Shown here: positions 33,719 through 41,816 of the stretch, piece by piece
Numbering within the stretch: position 1 is the stretch's first letter
Layout: every line of letters starts with the position of its first letter
Source of the DNA: Nannochloris sp. 'desiccata'
Taxonomy: Eukaryota; Chlorophyta; Trebouxiophyceae; Chlorellales; Chlorellaceae
Length of the DNA: 64,000 bases
Assembly: GCA_019044685.2 (NCBI GenBank)
Contig: JAGTXX020000013.1
Span: 392,608 to 456,607, forward strand
Direction: 5' to 3'
Notes under the pieces: model-generated
What the model was told of the DNA's origin: nothing
Seen by the model: only the letters and a program-made list of their open reading frames with translations
Database searches by the model: none
Made by a program: the position numbers and the translations under genes

Positions 33719-34442
33719 ATGACGAAAAAAAGAAGAAACGGAGGAAGGTAAGTTGCGGAGAGCGCGTTCTACTACCTGTTGGGTGGACATCTGATCTCTT
33801 TTTCACATCCTTGGCCTCAGCCCGACCCAGCCCTAACCCTTTATTTTCGTTTATTTTCCTTTCCAGGAACAAGCACGGGCGCGGCCATGTAAGTTATAAT
33901 CCCGCACATCTCCATTTCACTCTATGAAAATTTCTAAGCCAAGCCTTGCCACAAACTCAGCAAACTCGCTCACTCGCTCTCTGACCTTAACTCAACATGC
34001 TTACTTTCTATTCTCCCTCCGTTCTTACAGGTAAAAGGTGTCCGTTGCGAGACTTCAGGCCGTATGGTTCCCAAAGATAAGGCCATCAAGCGCTATATTG
34101 TTCGTAATATTGTCGACGCTTCAGCCCTTCGTGATATTTCTGATGCTTCTGGCATCGAAGGGTAAGATTTATTTTAGTTTCTCACTATATAATCAATTTA
34201 ATATATTAAAGATGCATTCAAGATTTCAAAAAACTAACGTAAAATATCTCCTACGCTTCTTTTTGCACCCCAAAAATTAAAATATTTATCGCAGGTATGC
34301 TCTTCCTAAGATCTATCGAAAGGTGTACTACTCAATTAGTGTAGCTATCCATTCACGTATTGTTCGTGTGCGCTCTCGTAAAAATAGACGCAACAGAGAA
34401 CCTCCAGTATTCCACCGCCCTGCACAAGCTCGCCAGAGCTAA
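33719..34442 (+). CDS. RPS26: Cytosolic ribosomal protein eS26
   Basis: Four exons: 33719-33747, 33867-33888 (22 nt), 34031-34161 and 34295-34442; 109 aa. The sequence [20 protein letters not shown], then [40 protein letters not shown] and [20 protein letters not shown] aligns along its whole length with human RPS26. The family's first zinc-binding Cys pair CTNCARC is here reduced to C-E-T-S-G-R, so one Cys of the usual CxxC and the following Cys are changed. The S-V-A-I-H also replaces the usual CVSCAIH. It is a component of the 40S subunit near the mRNA exit. Intron 1 carries CCCTAACCCT, a telobox, common in plant ribosomal protein genes. Confidence 0.96.
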
Positions 34443-34802
34443 GAAGACGTTTCTCCATTTGACGGTGGTCGTTGAGACCTGTTGTTGTTTCCCTTTTGTC
34501 AAAAATAAATAAAATGAAATAGTTTATGAATGTATATAGTCGCTCTCCTGTAAATCTGCTCTTTTGCTTCTGTAACAGAAATCTTTACAGTGAAGTAGTG
34601 ATACAATTTCCAAATCAAATAGTATTAGAGAGAAAACAAGAAAAAAACCCCAAACGCCGGGGCAAATCAAAAAGATCCTATCATGTAACAAAATCAAATA
34701 TACACTCTACAATAAAACGTAGGTAATCGCAACAGAGAAAACGAAGCCAATTAATTTTCTTTAAAAAAAAAATACCATTCGTACTCGTACTTTTCTTTTT
34801 CT
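34443..34802. other. Convergent intergenic region
   Basis: 360 bp between eS26 and DUF760 3' ends. A TGTAA element occurs at 34549-34553. No gene. Confidence 0.35.
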
Positions 34803-36294
34803 TTACCGCCCAGGCGGTAGTCTCGGCACCCACTCGGACGCAGCATCTCCATTGCTCCCGTCATCTGGCCCACTCTCTGGCCCATTCTCGAAACTTTGTA
34901 TTAACGACAATCTCACTTCCATAGTCCTTAATTGATGTCCCACCGACATCAGCCAACATAACAAGTGCGCTAACTCACTTGATGTACATTCCGATTTGCC
35001 TGACCCCCATTCGCCGCCCCTCGTGCTCCCATTACTGTTGAATTGGTTGCTGCTGTTGTCGTCGTCCGTGCCAATCATTCTTTTGACGAGGGCATTCATG
35101 GATTCAAGTACATCTGGAGTAGCGCAGTCAGTTAATTCAGCGACTTGTTCTCCAGACAAACCTTTCAAGTATTCTAATAATTCATTTTGTCCAGTTTCGT
35201 GGATAGCTGAGCGAGGCTGAGAGGGGGGCGTGCCAGCTGAAGCTGCAGCAGCAGCCGCTGCGGCTGCCGCTGCCGCCGCTGCAGCTTCTGCTGCGGCAAG
35301 TTGTCTTTGTAATATTTGTAACTCTTCTTCTAATTGCTCTATATATTCTACTGCAGGAACCTGTTGCACTCCCTCTTCGTGGTGCCATCTCAAAACTTGT
35401 CCTTCTACTCGTACTTTTTGCGATCCCGCTGCCAGTAAACTATTACTTAAAGGACCTGTTGTTGGTGTTGCCGCTGTTGCCGTTGTCGCTCCTCCTAATA
35501 GAGTCGTATTAAGTGATACTTCATCATCGATGCTGCCAAATGAAGCAGAGCCTGAGCTTACTAACGCACTCCCGCTACTCGGCGTGCTGCTGCTTTTGGT
35601 GCCAGAAGTGAGCGAGCCCATACTTTTTGTTAATTGCAATCGATACCATCCATTGCAAAACATATACCCCGTCATCAGCACGCTAAACATAAGCTGAGCG
35701 AGGTTGTCGCTTCTTGTAGAGATGGTGACTCTGAAAAACTGAGGGGGTAAGGTGCCTAGTAGGTTTGCAACGGTTTGCCTCATTGCTGATAAAACAGGAG
35801 CTGGCATATCTACGCCAGAGCTAGGAGAGCCTGAAGAGGAAGGGGAGATGGTTTCGACGTAATCAAGCATTGCTTGACGTCTACTACTACTGGATTGTGC
35901 CTGGAAAAATGATAGATAAATAAATAATTGAAAGGTTAACTATGAGAGACAGTGGTCGGGAGAGACCGGGGGATGGATGCAAACAAGATCGAGTTCAAGC
36001 ATTAATTACGAAGAAAATCCAGGTATATACGCAATTTTGCAATCTCACATTAGAAGCATGATTATTATCGTTGTTATTAGAGCCCCAAAGTGCCTGAACT
36101 ACGGGGGCTGTGCGATTCACACTTCTCTGTAATTTCTTAATCTGGCCAGATAAGGGCCTGCATCTGGCCAATAGTGTTCTCCTCGACGCTAAAAATATGT
36201 AACTCTGTCGTGATGCGGCGGTGCACCGAAAGCAAGAGGGTAAGGGCCGCATGTGGTGCACCTTAGCCTGAATTCTGACAATTTTAGAATGCAT
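34803..36294 (-). CDS. Chloroplast DUF760 protein
   Basis: Exon 1 (36049-36294) and exon 2 (34803-35900), 447 aa. Residues 1-70 are Arg/Ser/Ala-rich with few acids (SCFRCTAASRQSYIFLASRR), a plastid transit peptide. The first DUF760 repeat reads SRRQAMLDYVETISP, APVLSAMRQTVANLLGTLPP, QFFRVTISTRSDNLAQLMFS and VLMTGYMFCNGWYRLQL. A link with VEGQVLRWHHEEG and a coiled coil (VEYIEQLEEELQILQRQLAA, then a run of Ala) precedes the second repeat: LLEYLKGLSGEQVAELTDCA, VLESMNALVKRMIG and ELAHLLCWLMSVGHQLRTME. Plant homologues are plastid proteins of unknown function. The poly-Ala run is encoded by GCN repeats at 35240-35295. Confidence 0.9.
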
Positions 36295-36712
36295 TCCAGG
36301 CTTAGCCTGGCACGGCAGCCTTTCTGTTTACCAAAATTGATACAATTTAGTATTAGCTCCAAGGCCAGAGGAGCAATGCATTTATAGAGATGGATGCGGT
36401 GCGTTGAACGCGCAAAGCTTTGTGATTTTTTGAGATTTAGCCGATATTCCCGAAATTTGAAGATCATCAATAAAAACTGATAGTTTAGTATAGTGAGCTG
36501 TGGGTTAAGAAGCTGAAGAGCACACAGAAGCTCCTTTTGAAACAATCTGAGCTAATTTTATATTTTTTTTGCAATTAATTTTGTTGTAGCTTTTTCGAAT
36601 CAATGTTCAACTGCATGGAAAATATCTTTTGACTACCTTAATCAAGTAATTTGAGAAGCTGGCGTGACGAAACCTATTTTTTTCCCATACTGCCAAAGGT
36701 TTTTATTTGAAA
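36295..36712. promoter_or_regulatory. Divergent region, DUF760 / MATE
   Basis: 418 bp between two plastid-targeted protein genes in divergent orientation. AT-rich, with no clear motif found. Confidence 0.35.
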
Positions 36713-38557
36713 ATGCAAACAGGCTTTGCACTGCAGAGCAGGCTAGCAAGGCCTTATGGGACATTACCGCACTTATGCAGTGCTTACAGACATCGGCAAA
36801 GCCACTTGCTTGCTGCCCGCTCGTCATGTGTGGCCCAAGCTAGTAGAGATTCTGTGGATGAGCATGAACTACCGGAGAATTGTCAGTGCACGAGCTCCCC
36901 ACCTTGTTCCACTCCGTTGTCAAATAATTTGAACAGCGCGGAGGAAGATACTACCACTTTATTTGGATTCTTTACCTCTATTTTTAAATCAAGCCCTCAC
37001 GATGGTGCCATATTTTCTCTCGCTTTCCCCGCCGTCTTGGCCCTGGCAGCAGACCCTCTGCTGCAAGTTGTAGACACCATCTTTGTAGGACAGACAGGCC
37101 CTGATGCACTTGCAGCTCTTGGAGTCAACTCTGCTTTATTTACATTCAGTTTTCTTGTCTTTAATTTCCTAGCTACAGCGACAACCCCGTTGGTTGCAAC
37201 GGCATTGGCAGAAGGGGATGCCCGCCGGGCAGGTACCGTGACCATTCAAGCGATGCTATTAGCTACGTTATTAGGCACTGGATTAACCTTTGGACTGACT
37301 CTTGGAGCGGATCAAGCGTTGATGCTGATGGGAGCTGATCCTTCTTCCACTCCCGAAATGTTTTCATTAGCAAAAGATTTTTTATTAATCCGAGCATTTG
37401 CGGCTCCGGCAGTTCTACTTATGACAGTAGGCAACGGGACCTTCCGTGGGCTACAAGATATGCGGACACCGTTGACTATTACTTTAGCTACAAATGCTAT
37501 CAATTTCGGCCTAGATACTCTTTTAATTCTAGGGCTCGGTTGGGGGGTTAAAGGAGCAGCGACGGCAACATCAGTTGCTGAATGGGTCGCCGCTATAGCA
37601 TATTTGTCTTTATTATACCGTAGGAAGGATCAATTAGGCGGATTAGACATCCGCGGTGCAGTTATCTCTAGTTCTCTAAGTGCGGCGGCAGCCGACATGG
37701 CGCCTTTTCTTCAAGCAGGAGGGGCAGTGTTATTACGAACAGCAATGCTCCTAGGAACTAAAACGCTAGCTTCCGCTACAGCTGCACGGCTAGGTCCGAC
37801 CTCGATCGCGTCTCACCAAGTCGTTATGCAACTCTGGCTGCTTTCCAGTTTAATCATCGACTCTTTAGCGGTTGCCGGACAAAGTTTGGTTGCCGTGGAT
37901 AAAGGCAGAGGGGACATCCCTAGAGCCCGGCAAGTCTCTAATAGACTACTCCAACTTGGTGTCGGTGGTGGTGTCATTTTAGCAGCTGGTTTCTGGGCAG
38001 TAGAGCCTTATATCCCAGGTATCTTTACTCAAGACGCCGGGGTGACCTCAGCTGCAGAGGCTATTCTCCCTCTTGCTGTCGCGATGCTGCCTATCAACGC
38101 TGCAGTGTATGTGTTTGATGGAATCTTAGTCGGTGCGAGTGATTTCAAATGGATGGCTGGTGCGATGGTGGTTGCAGCGGCAAGTGCGGTTGGATTGTTG
38201 GTGGGGGTCGAGCCGATGGAATTGGGGTTGACAGGCGTGTGGGGGGCTCTTGCTGTGCTGATGGCTGGAAGATTAGTTACTTTGGTGTGGAGATATCAAT
38301 CTCCTAAGGGGCCTTTGCCTCCATATATTCTTTCCGCTGGGGAGCAGGAGGAGGATGAGCTGCTCTCTTCTGCCAGTGCCGGTGACAGCAAAAGGAGCGG
38401 TAGTGCTCGCGTTTCGTGTTTTGTTCGTTTTAAAGAGGCAGAGGCCAATGTTCGGCCTGTGAAACCGCCAATGCAGCAGCAGTGCGATGCTCGTGCAGTT
38501 ACTAGGAGGGATAAATCGACCAGCAGCACACCTCTGACCTCTTCATCTGACGTCTAA
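36713..38557 (+). CDS. MATE family transporter, probably plastid envelope
   Basis: Intron-free, 614 aa from the ATG at 36713. A basic N-terminal extension of roughly 45 residues (MQTGFALQSRLARPYGTLPH) suggests a transit peptide. The MATE core starts at FSLAFPAVLALAADPLLQVV, DTIFVGQTGPDALAALGVNS and continues with about 12 membrane segments including GNGTFRGLQDMRTPLTITLA, GWGVKGAATATSVAEW, IASHQVVMQLWLLSSLIIDS and LAVAGQSLVA. This is the DinF/EDS5-like subgroup, H+/Na+-driven exporters of organic ions. The substrate is not predictable. The C-terminal tail after about residue 540 is hydrophilic and ends with VKPPMQQQCDARAVTRRDKS; a diverged copy of this tail occurs at 40832-40953. Confidence 0.92.
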   Translation: MQTGFALQSRLARPYGTLPHLCSAYRHRQSHLLAARSSCVAQASRDSVDEHELPENCQCTSSPPCSTPLSNNLNSAEEDTTTLFGFFTSIFKSSPHDGAIFSLAFPAVLALAADPLLQVVDTIFVGQTGPDALAALGVNSALFTFSFLVFNFLATATTPLVATALAEGDARRAGTVTIQAMLLATLLGTGLTFGLTLGADQALMLMGADPSSTPEMFSLAKDFLLIRAFAAPAVLLMTVGNGTFRGLQDMRTPLTITLATNAINFGLDTLLILGLGWGVKGAATATSVAEWVAAIAYLSLLYRRKDQLGGLDIRGAVISSSLSAAAADMAPFLQAGGAVLLRTAMLLGTKTLASATAARLGPTSIASHQVVMQLWLLSSLIIDSLAVAGQSLVAVDKGRGDIPRARQVSNRLLQLGVGGGVILAAGFWAVEPYIPGIFTQDAGVTSAAEAILPLAVAMLPINAAVYVFDGILVGASDFKWMAGAMVVAAASAVGLLVGVEPMELGLTGVWGALAVLMAGRLVTLVWRYQSPKGPLPPYILSAGEQEEDELLSSASAGDSKRSGSARVSCFVRFKEAEANVRPVKPPMQQQCDARAVTRRDKSTSSTPLTSSSDV

Positions 38558-39098
38558 ATGATAATAACTCTATTCAACAACTGTGGCCCTATTTTAGTTG
38601 TTTTAGTTTCTGAGCTTGTATCCTATAATTTGTACACTATAATCTCTGTTCTTGTGCTCTTTCTTTCTTGCTAATGCCATCCTGTACCAATATTTATGAT
38701 TGTTTTCGCCCTTTCTTCCTCTGAAACCCTGCCAAACAAATGACCATTTGGCTGCTTTTTCAACGTTTATTCCTTTCGTCCCCTCGTTCTTTGATTGATA
38801 AATGTAGAGTTCTTTTCAAGAACTAGAATGTTTCCCTGTCTCCAGTTGATTGTAAGAGTTAAAACCAACATGGGATCCTTTAGCCCTGACAGTAACCGGT
38901 GGCGTGCTCAAGGAGGTCTCAACTTAAAGAACGCTAAAGTTCAATTTCATGAGAAAGGAATCGTATCAACCAGTATTGTACATGTACGTTATATTCTATT
39001 ATTGAACTTTATTCTGTATTTTCAATGTGCCGTACTAAATCAACAAGTAAGGTTGTTCGACTGTCTACCTTCTGGCCACATGCGGGCAATCATTCTTC
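38558..39098. other. Intergenic, MATE 3' end to minus-strand Cys-rich gene
   Basis: 541 bp of convergent 3' regions. The part 38895-38960 is the mirror copy of 40545-40640 (GGCGTGCT, AGGAGG, TCAA and TTT blocks in the same order on opposite strands), so the inverted duplication of the Cys-rich genes extends into their 3' flanks. Confidence 0.5.
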
Positions 39099-39650
39099 CT
39101 ATTGACAGAATGCAAAGGCAGATACGTCTACCTCGCGATTGGCCCCGCGGCGAATCCTGCACGTGTAGCGGTAATCACAGATACACGTAGGGGCGAATCG
39201 ATCACCACCAGGTGCAACGTCCCCAGAGGGATACGAATTCACAAGCTCGAGGCACCCGTCGTTTGCAACATTGCGGCAACTACAGCTCGTTGCCCACACC
39301 ACCCCAGGGCAAAGGACGGACACAGATCGATCACGAGCGTCCCTGGTAAAAGTTAAGCGCTGATTTGTTTGATACCAGCCGCAGGGGGCGCCGGGCGCAC
39401 AGGCGACAAGAGAGGCGCTCACTTCGTTCTTCGAGGCAAGGGCGTCAACGCCCGTTTCCATGATCATCTCCCCTTCAGGGGCTGCATGCAAGCCGGTAAG
39501 AAGTAATAGAGGGTTAGAAATCAAAGGAAACAGAACACAAAGCAAGGGATGTAAAAAGAGCTATCACTTACCATCGGCCGCGTCCTGGGCAGAGGCCGTG
39601 GACACCACCAGAAGGCACAACAACAGGGTAGCAGGGATAGCGCGATGCAT
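39099..39650 (-). CDS. Secreted Cys-rich protein, copy M
   Basis: Exon 1 (39572-39650) and exon 2 (39099-39481), 153 aa. A classical signal peptide (MHRAIPATLLLCLLVVSTAS then AQ) is followed by PEGEMIMETGVDA and a Cys-rich domain: SLVACAPGAPCGWYQTNQRL, TFTRDARD, SVSVLCPG, TSCSCRNVANDGCLELVNSY, CICDYRYTCRIRRG and a final AFAFCQ. About ten Cys suggest disulfides in an extracellular fold. I recognise no named family. The intron position and phase match copy P exactly, so the two arose by inverted duplication. It is divergent from copy P with a shared 236-bp promoter containing the TTCGAGGCA motif 99 bp from the start. Confidence 0.82.
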
Positions 39651-39886
39651 GATTAAGTAAATCGAGGTAATAAACACATCAAACAAATAAGTATGCTTTA
39701 CAAAAATGGTTATTAGCCCTTGAAAGTCTTCTCTTCATGTCTGTTTAATTCGAGGCAATGCATGGAGCATGCATGCATGCATGCAGTGCCTCGAAGTCAA
39801 GAGGCAAGAAAACTTTTAAGGTGAAGAATGGCACTTTAAATCAATCGTATTTCAGTTCTTCACTTGTTGCCTGGATCTATTTAAGC
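39651..39886. promoter_or_regulatory. Shared divergent promoter with TTCGAGGCA / TGCCTCGAA inverted motif
   Basis: TTCGAGGCA at 39749-39757 and TGCCTCGAA at 39787-39795 form perfect inverted arms around a core with repeated TGCA (GCATGCATGCATGCATGCA). The arm nearest each gene lies 99 bp (copy M) and 92 bp (copy P) from its ATG. The same motif pair lies 92 bp before the ATG of the GPI-anchored gene at 41817, so I read it as a shared transcription factor site. A TATTTAA-like element lies at 39878-39884 for copy P. Confidence 0.65.
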
Positions 39887-40449
39887 ATGCATCGCTTTAC
39901 TGCTTCCACTCTGCCGCTGTGCGTTCTGCTGGCGACGGCAACCTCTGCCCAAGGCCTGGCCGAACGTGAGTGACTTCTATTTGCATCCCCCGCTTTGCCG
40001 AGCTGCCCTTTTGCTCATTTCTTAACTCTGTGTTCTTCTCAAATGCAGCTCCTCAAGGGGAGATAGTGATGGAGACGGACATTGATGCGTCCATACTGCC
40101 CAGCACCCCTGCTTTGGAGAGCGAAGTCCGCCCCGCTCTCGTCACCTGTGTGGGTGGTCTCCCCTGCGGATGGTACCAAGCTAACGCGCAATTAACCTTT
40201 ACCAGAGACATGCGCCTTGGAACGGTCACCGCAGAATGTCCTGGTAACCTCCAAACAACGAGCTGCAGTTGCCGCAACGTTGCCAACAACGAGTGCCTCC
40301 AGCTTGTAAATTCGTATCCCTTCCAAGTTGCCCCTCCCCCTAACAACAGATTAGCCGATTTCTGCAATTGTGATTACAGATACACGTGTAGCATTGGCCG
40401 CAGAGACACACGTACTGCGAACGTTGCTGCCTTTGCATTCTGTCAATAG
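39887..40449 (+). CDS. Secreted Cys-rich protein, copy P
   Basis: Exon 1 (39887-39965) and exon 2 (40049-40449), 159 aa. Signal peptide MHRFTASTLPLCVLLATATS then AQ. The mature part is PPQGEIVMETDIDASILPST, then the Cys-rich domain ALVTCVGGLPCGWYQANAQL, TFTRDM, VTAECPG, TSCSCRNVANNECLQLVNSY, FCNCDYRYTCSIGRRDTRTA and AFAFCQ. Cys spacing is the same as copy M through most of the domain; the linker between them differs. No transmembrane or GPI signal is present, so it is likely soluble in the wall or medium. Function unknown; expression is probably tied to copy M through the shared promoter. Confidence 0.82.
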
Positions 40450-40675
40450 GAAGAAAGATTAGGGCCTCAAGGTAGAAAGTTGAAGCATAGCCTTTGATTT
40501 TATGGGATATACAGAATATATTACCAGGATTTGTAAAATAATTTGTCGTTGTGCATCCATTTCCCAGGAAGTAGAGACATTTCCCTGCCGTCAAATTGAT
40601 GCCTCCTGTAGCACGCCAAGCTCCTGTAGCAGGCCGTTGATCGCTTCGGCAAAGGCTCGCATGCTCGCGACAGCC
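40450..40675. other. 3' flank of copy P
   Basis: Begins with TTCTGTCAATAGGAAGAA shared with the 3' end of copy M (reverse strand near 39105), then diverges. 40545-40640 again matches the mirror segment 38895-38960. Confidence 0.45.
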
Positions 40676-40831
40676 TATTAATGCGTTCATCTTGCCCGAC
40701 GCCTCCGCCATGGAAAACAAAACCAGACCCTCTCTCGTCTCCTGTGAGCCCGGCTCCCCCTGCGGCTGGTATCAAAATAACGATCTCGTATATTTTAAGA
40801 CCCGTGCCTCGAGCTCGTAAATTCGTACAGT
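40676..40831 (+). pseudogene. Broken third copy of the Cys-rich gene
   Basis: Read in one frame, 40680-40800 gives NAFILPDASA, TRPSLVSCEPGSPCGWYQNN and DLVYFKTR, which aligns with copy P (DASILPSTPA, RPALVTCVGGLPCGWYQANA). It then jumps to CLELVNSY in another frame, so about 50 residues of the middle, including the TSCSCRNVAN block, are deleted and the frame is lost. The signal peptide exon is absent. It cannot make the family's protein. Confidence 0.75.
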
Positions 40832-40953
40832 ATGGGAGCAGAAGCGAATGTGATTCCAGTTATTCCACCAATGCAGCAACAATGTGATGCACGTGCTGCT
40901 GCTGCTGCTGCTGCTGCTTCGAATACTGATGCCACAAGGCAAAAGAAAAAGTA
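40832..40953 (+). pseudogene. Stray copy of the MATE C-terminal tail
   Basis: Encodes GAEANVIPVIPPMQQQCDAR then a run of Ala and SNTDATRQKKK stop. It matches the end of the MATE at 38430-38510 (EAEANVRPVKPPMQQQCDAR) with many silent changes (for example CAGCAACAATGTGATGCACG against CAGCAGCAGTGCGATGCTCG). It is joined directly to the end of the broken Cys-rich copy. It looks like the remnant of a second MATE gene, diverged and expanded by GCT repeats. Confidence 0.7.
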
Positions 40954-41318
40954 AACAAAAGAAACTTCGTTGATAAAAACTTTACCTAAAAAGAACGCTT
41001 GAACCTTTCTTTTTACCTCTTTGTATTATATCGATTTATTTATCTAGATTGAAGCTTCTAGCTATCCCCTTTCTTCTGTATGTATTTTGTACTATTGACA
41101 TCCCATTTATTTGTACTTTGAATTGCTATTTGTTGGAATGAGATAAGAAATAAAAAGCTTGCTTCTGTCACCGTTTTCTGTGTTGACGTCTTTTTTTCGG
41201 TTTCTTTCACGGCCCCTTCAAGCGGGTTGCCTTCTTTCGTTTCTCAGCCTTTATTTATCTTAACGAATGTCTACACACTGGATTTGTTTTGTTTTTATTC
41301 GGTAAAACAGAACGAAAT

Positions 41319-41402
41319 GATCCCAACAGGGTAGTTACCCCTCGAGGGATCGTGAGAAGTATTTTTCCCACAACAATTGTGCAACTTCAGGCCACCCCTA
41401 TA
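41319..41402 (-). repeat. Dispersed repeat, copy 2
   Basis: On the reverse strand: AGGGGTGGCCTGAAG, an insertion with CACAATTGTTGTGGGAAAAA, then CTTCTCACGATCCCTCGAG and CTACCCTGTTGGGA. Longest copy of the family, expanded in the middle. Confidence 0.75.
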
Positions 41403-41530
41403 TAAAGTGAGTAGATAGGTAGATTAACCGAATTCACTAGGCGTTACGTTACGAGATTAGTAATGAGTTTCTTCTTGAGAGTGTTGCGAGTGTCATGTAA
41501 TTAAGAGTTGTAACAAAACAAAACAAAAAA

Positions 41531-41589
41531 ACCCCAACAGGGTGACTTAAGGGATCGAGAGAAGCACCGAGCTTCAGGCCACCCCTATT
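41531..41589 (-). repeat. Dispersed repeat, copy 3
   Basis: On the reverse strand: TAGGGGTGGCCTGAAGCTCG, GTGCTTCTCTCGATCCC, TTAAGTCACCCTGTTGGGG, followed by a T-rich tail (GTTTTGTTTTG on that strand). The best-preserved copy. Confidence 0.85.
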
Positions 41590-41816
41590 TAAAATAACTC
41601 TTCGAATCAGCCAGTAACTGTAGATGTGTGTTTGTGAGATTTTGCCACGAATGCAGAATCGTTGCAAGAAGAAAGTAGTTGACCTTGCATTCTATTGTTT
41701 TGCCTCGAAAATCCAGTTCGAGGCAGCGATGCACCGAATAAATAGCAGCATAATTTCACTTGCCAGTCTTTAATTAAGATTATCATAATTAATTTCCGGC
41801 ACACAGCGCTTCCATC

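Larger units (their letters stand above)
40954..41816. promoter_or_regulatory. Intergenic with two dispersed-repeat copies and FN3 gene promoter
   Basis: 863 bp. Holds dispersed repeat copies 2 (41319-41402) and 3 (41531-41589), both in reverse orientation, then TGCCTCGAA (41701-41709) and TTCGAGGCA (41717-41725), an exact inverted pair with a 7-bp spacer. An AATAAATAG TATA-like element follows at 41737-41745. Reverse-strand ORFs here lack convincing starts. Confidence 0.55.

Noticed and set aside
38795..39190. ORF after the MATE gene
   Set aside because: It runs antisense into copy M and its middle is the mirror of a non-coding 3' flank, so it is not a gene.
39428..39440. TTCGAGGCA inside exon 2 of copy M
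   Set aside because: It lies in coding sequence far from a start codon; probably chance or codon-driven, so not counted as a promoter motif.
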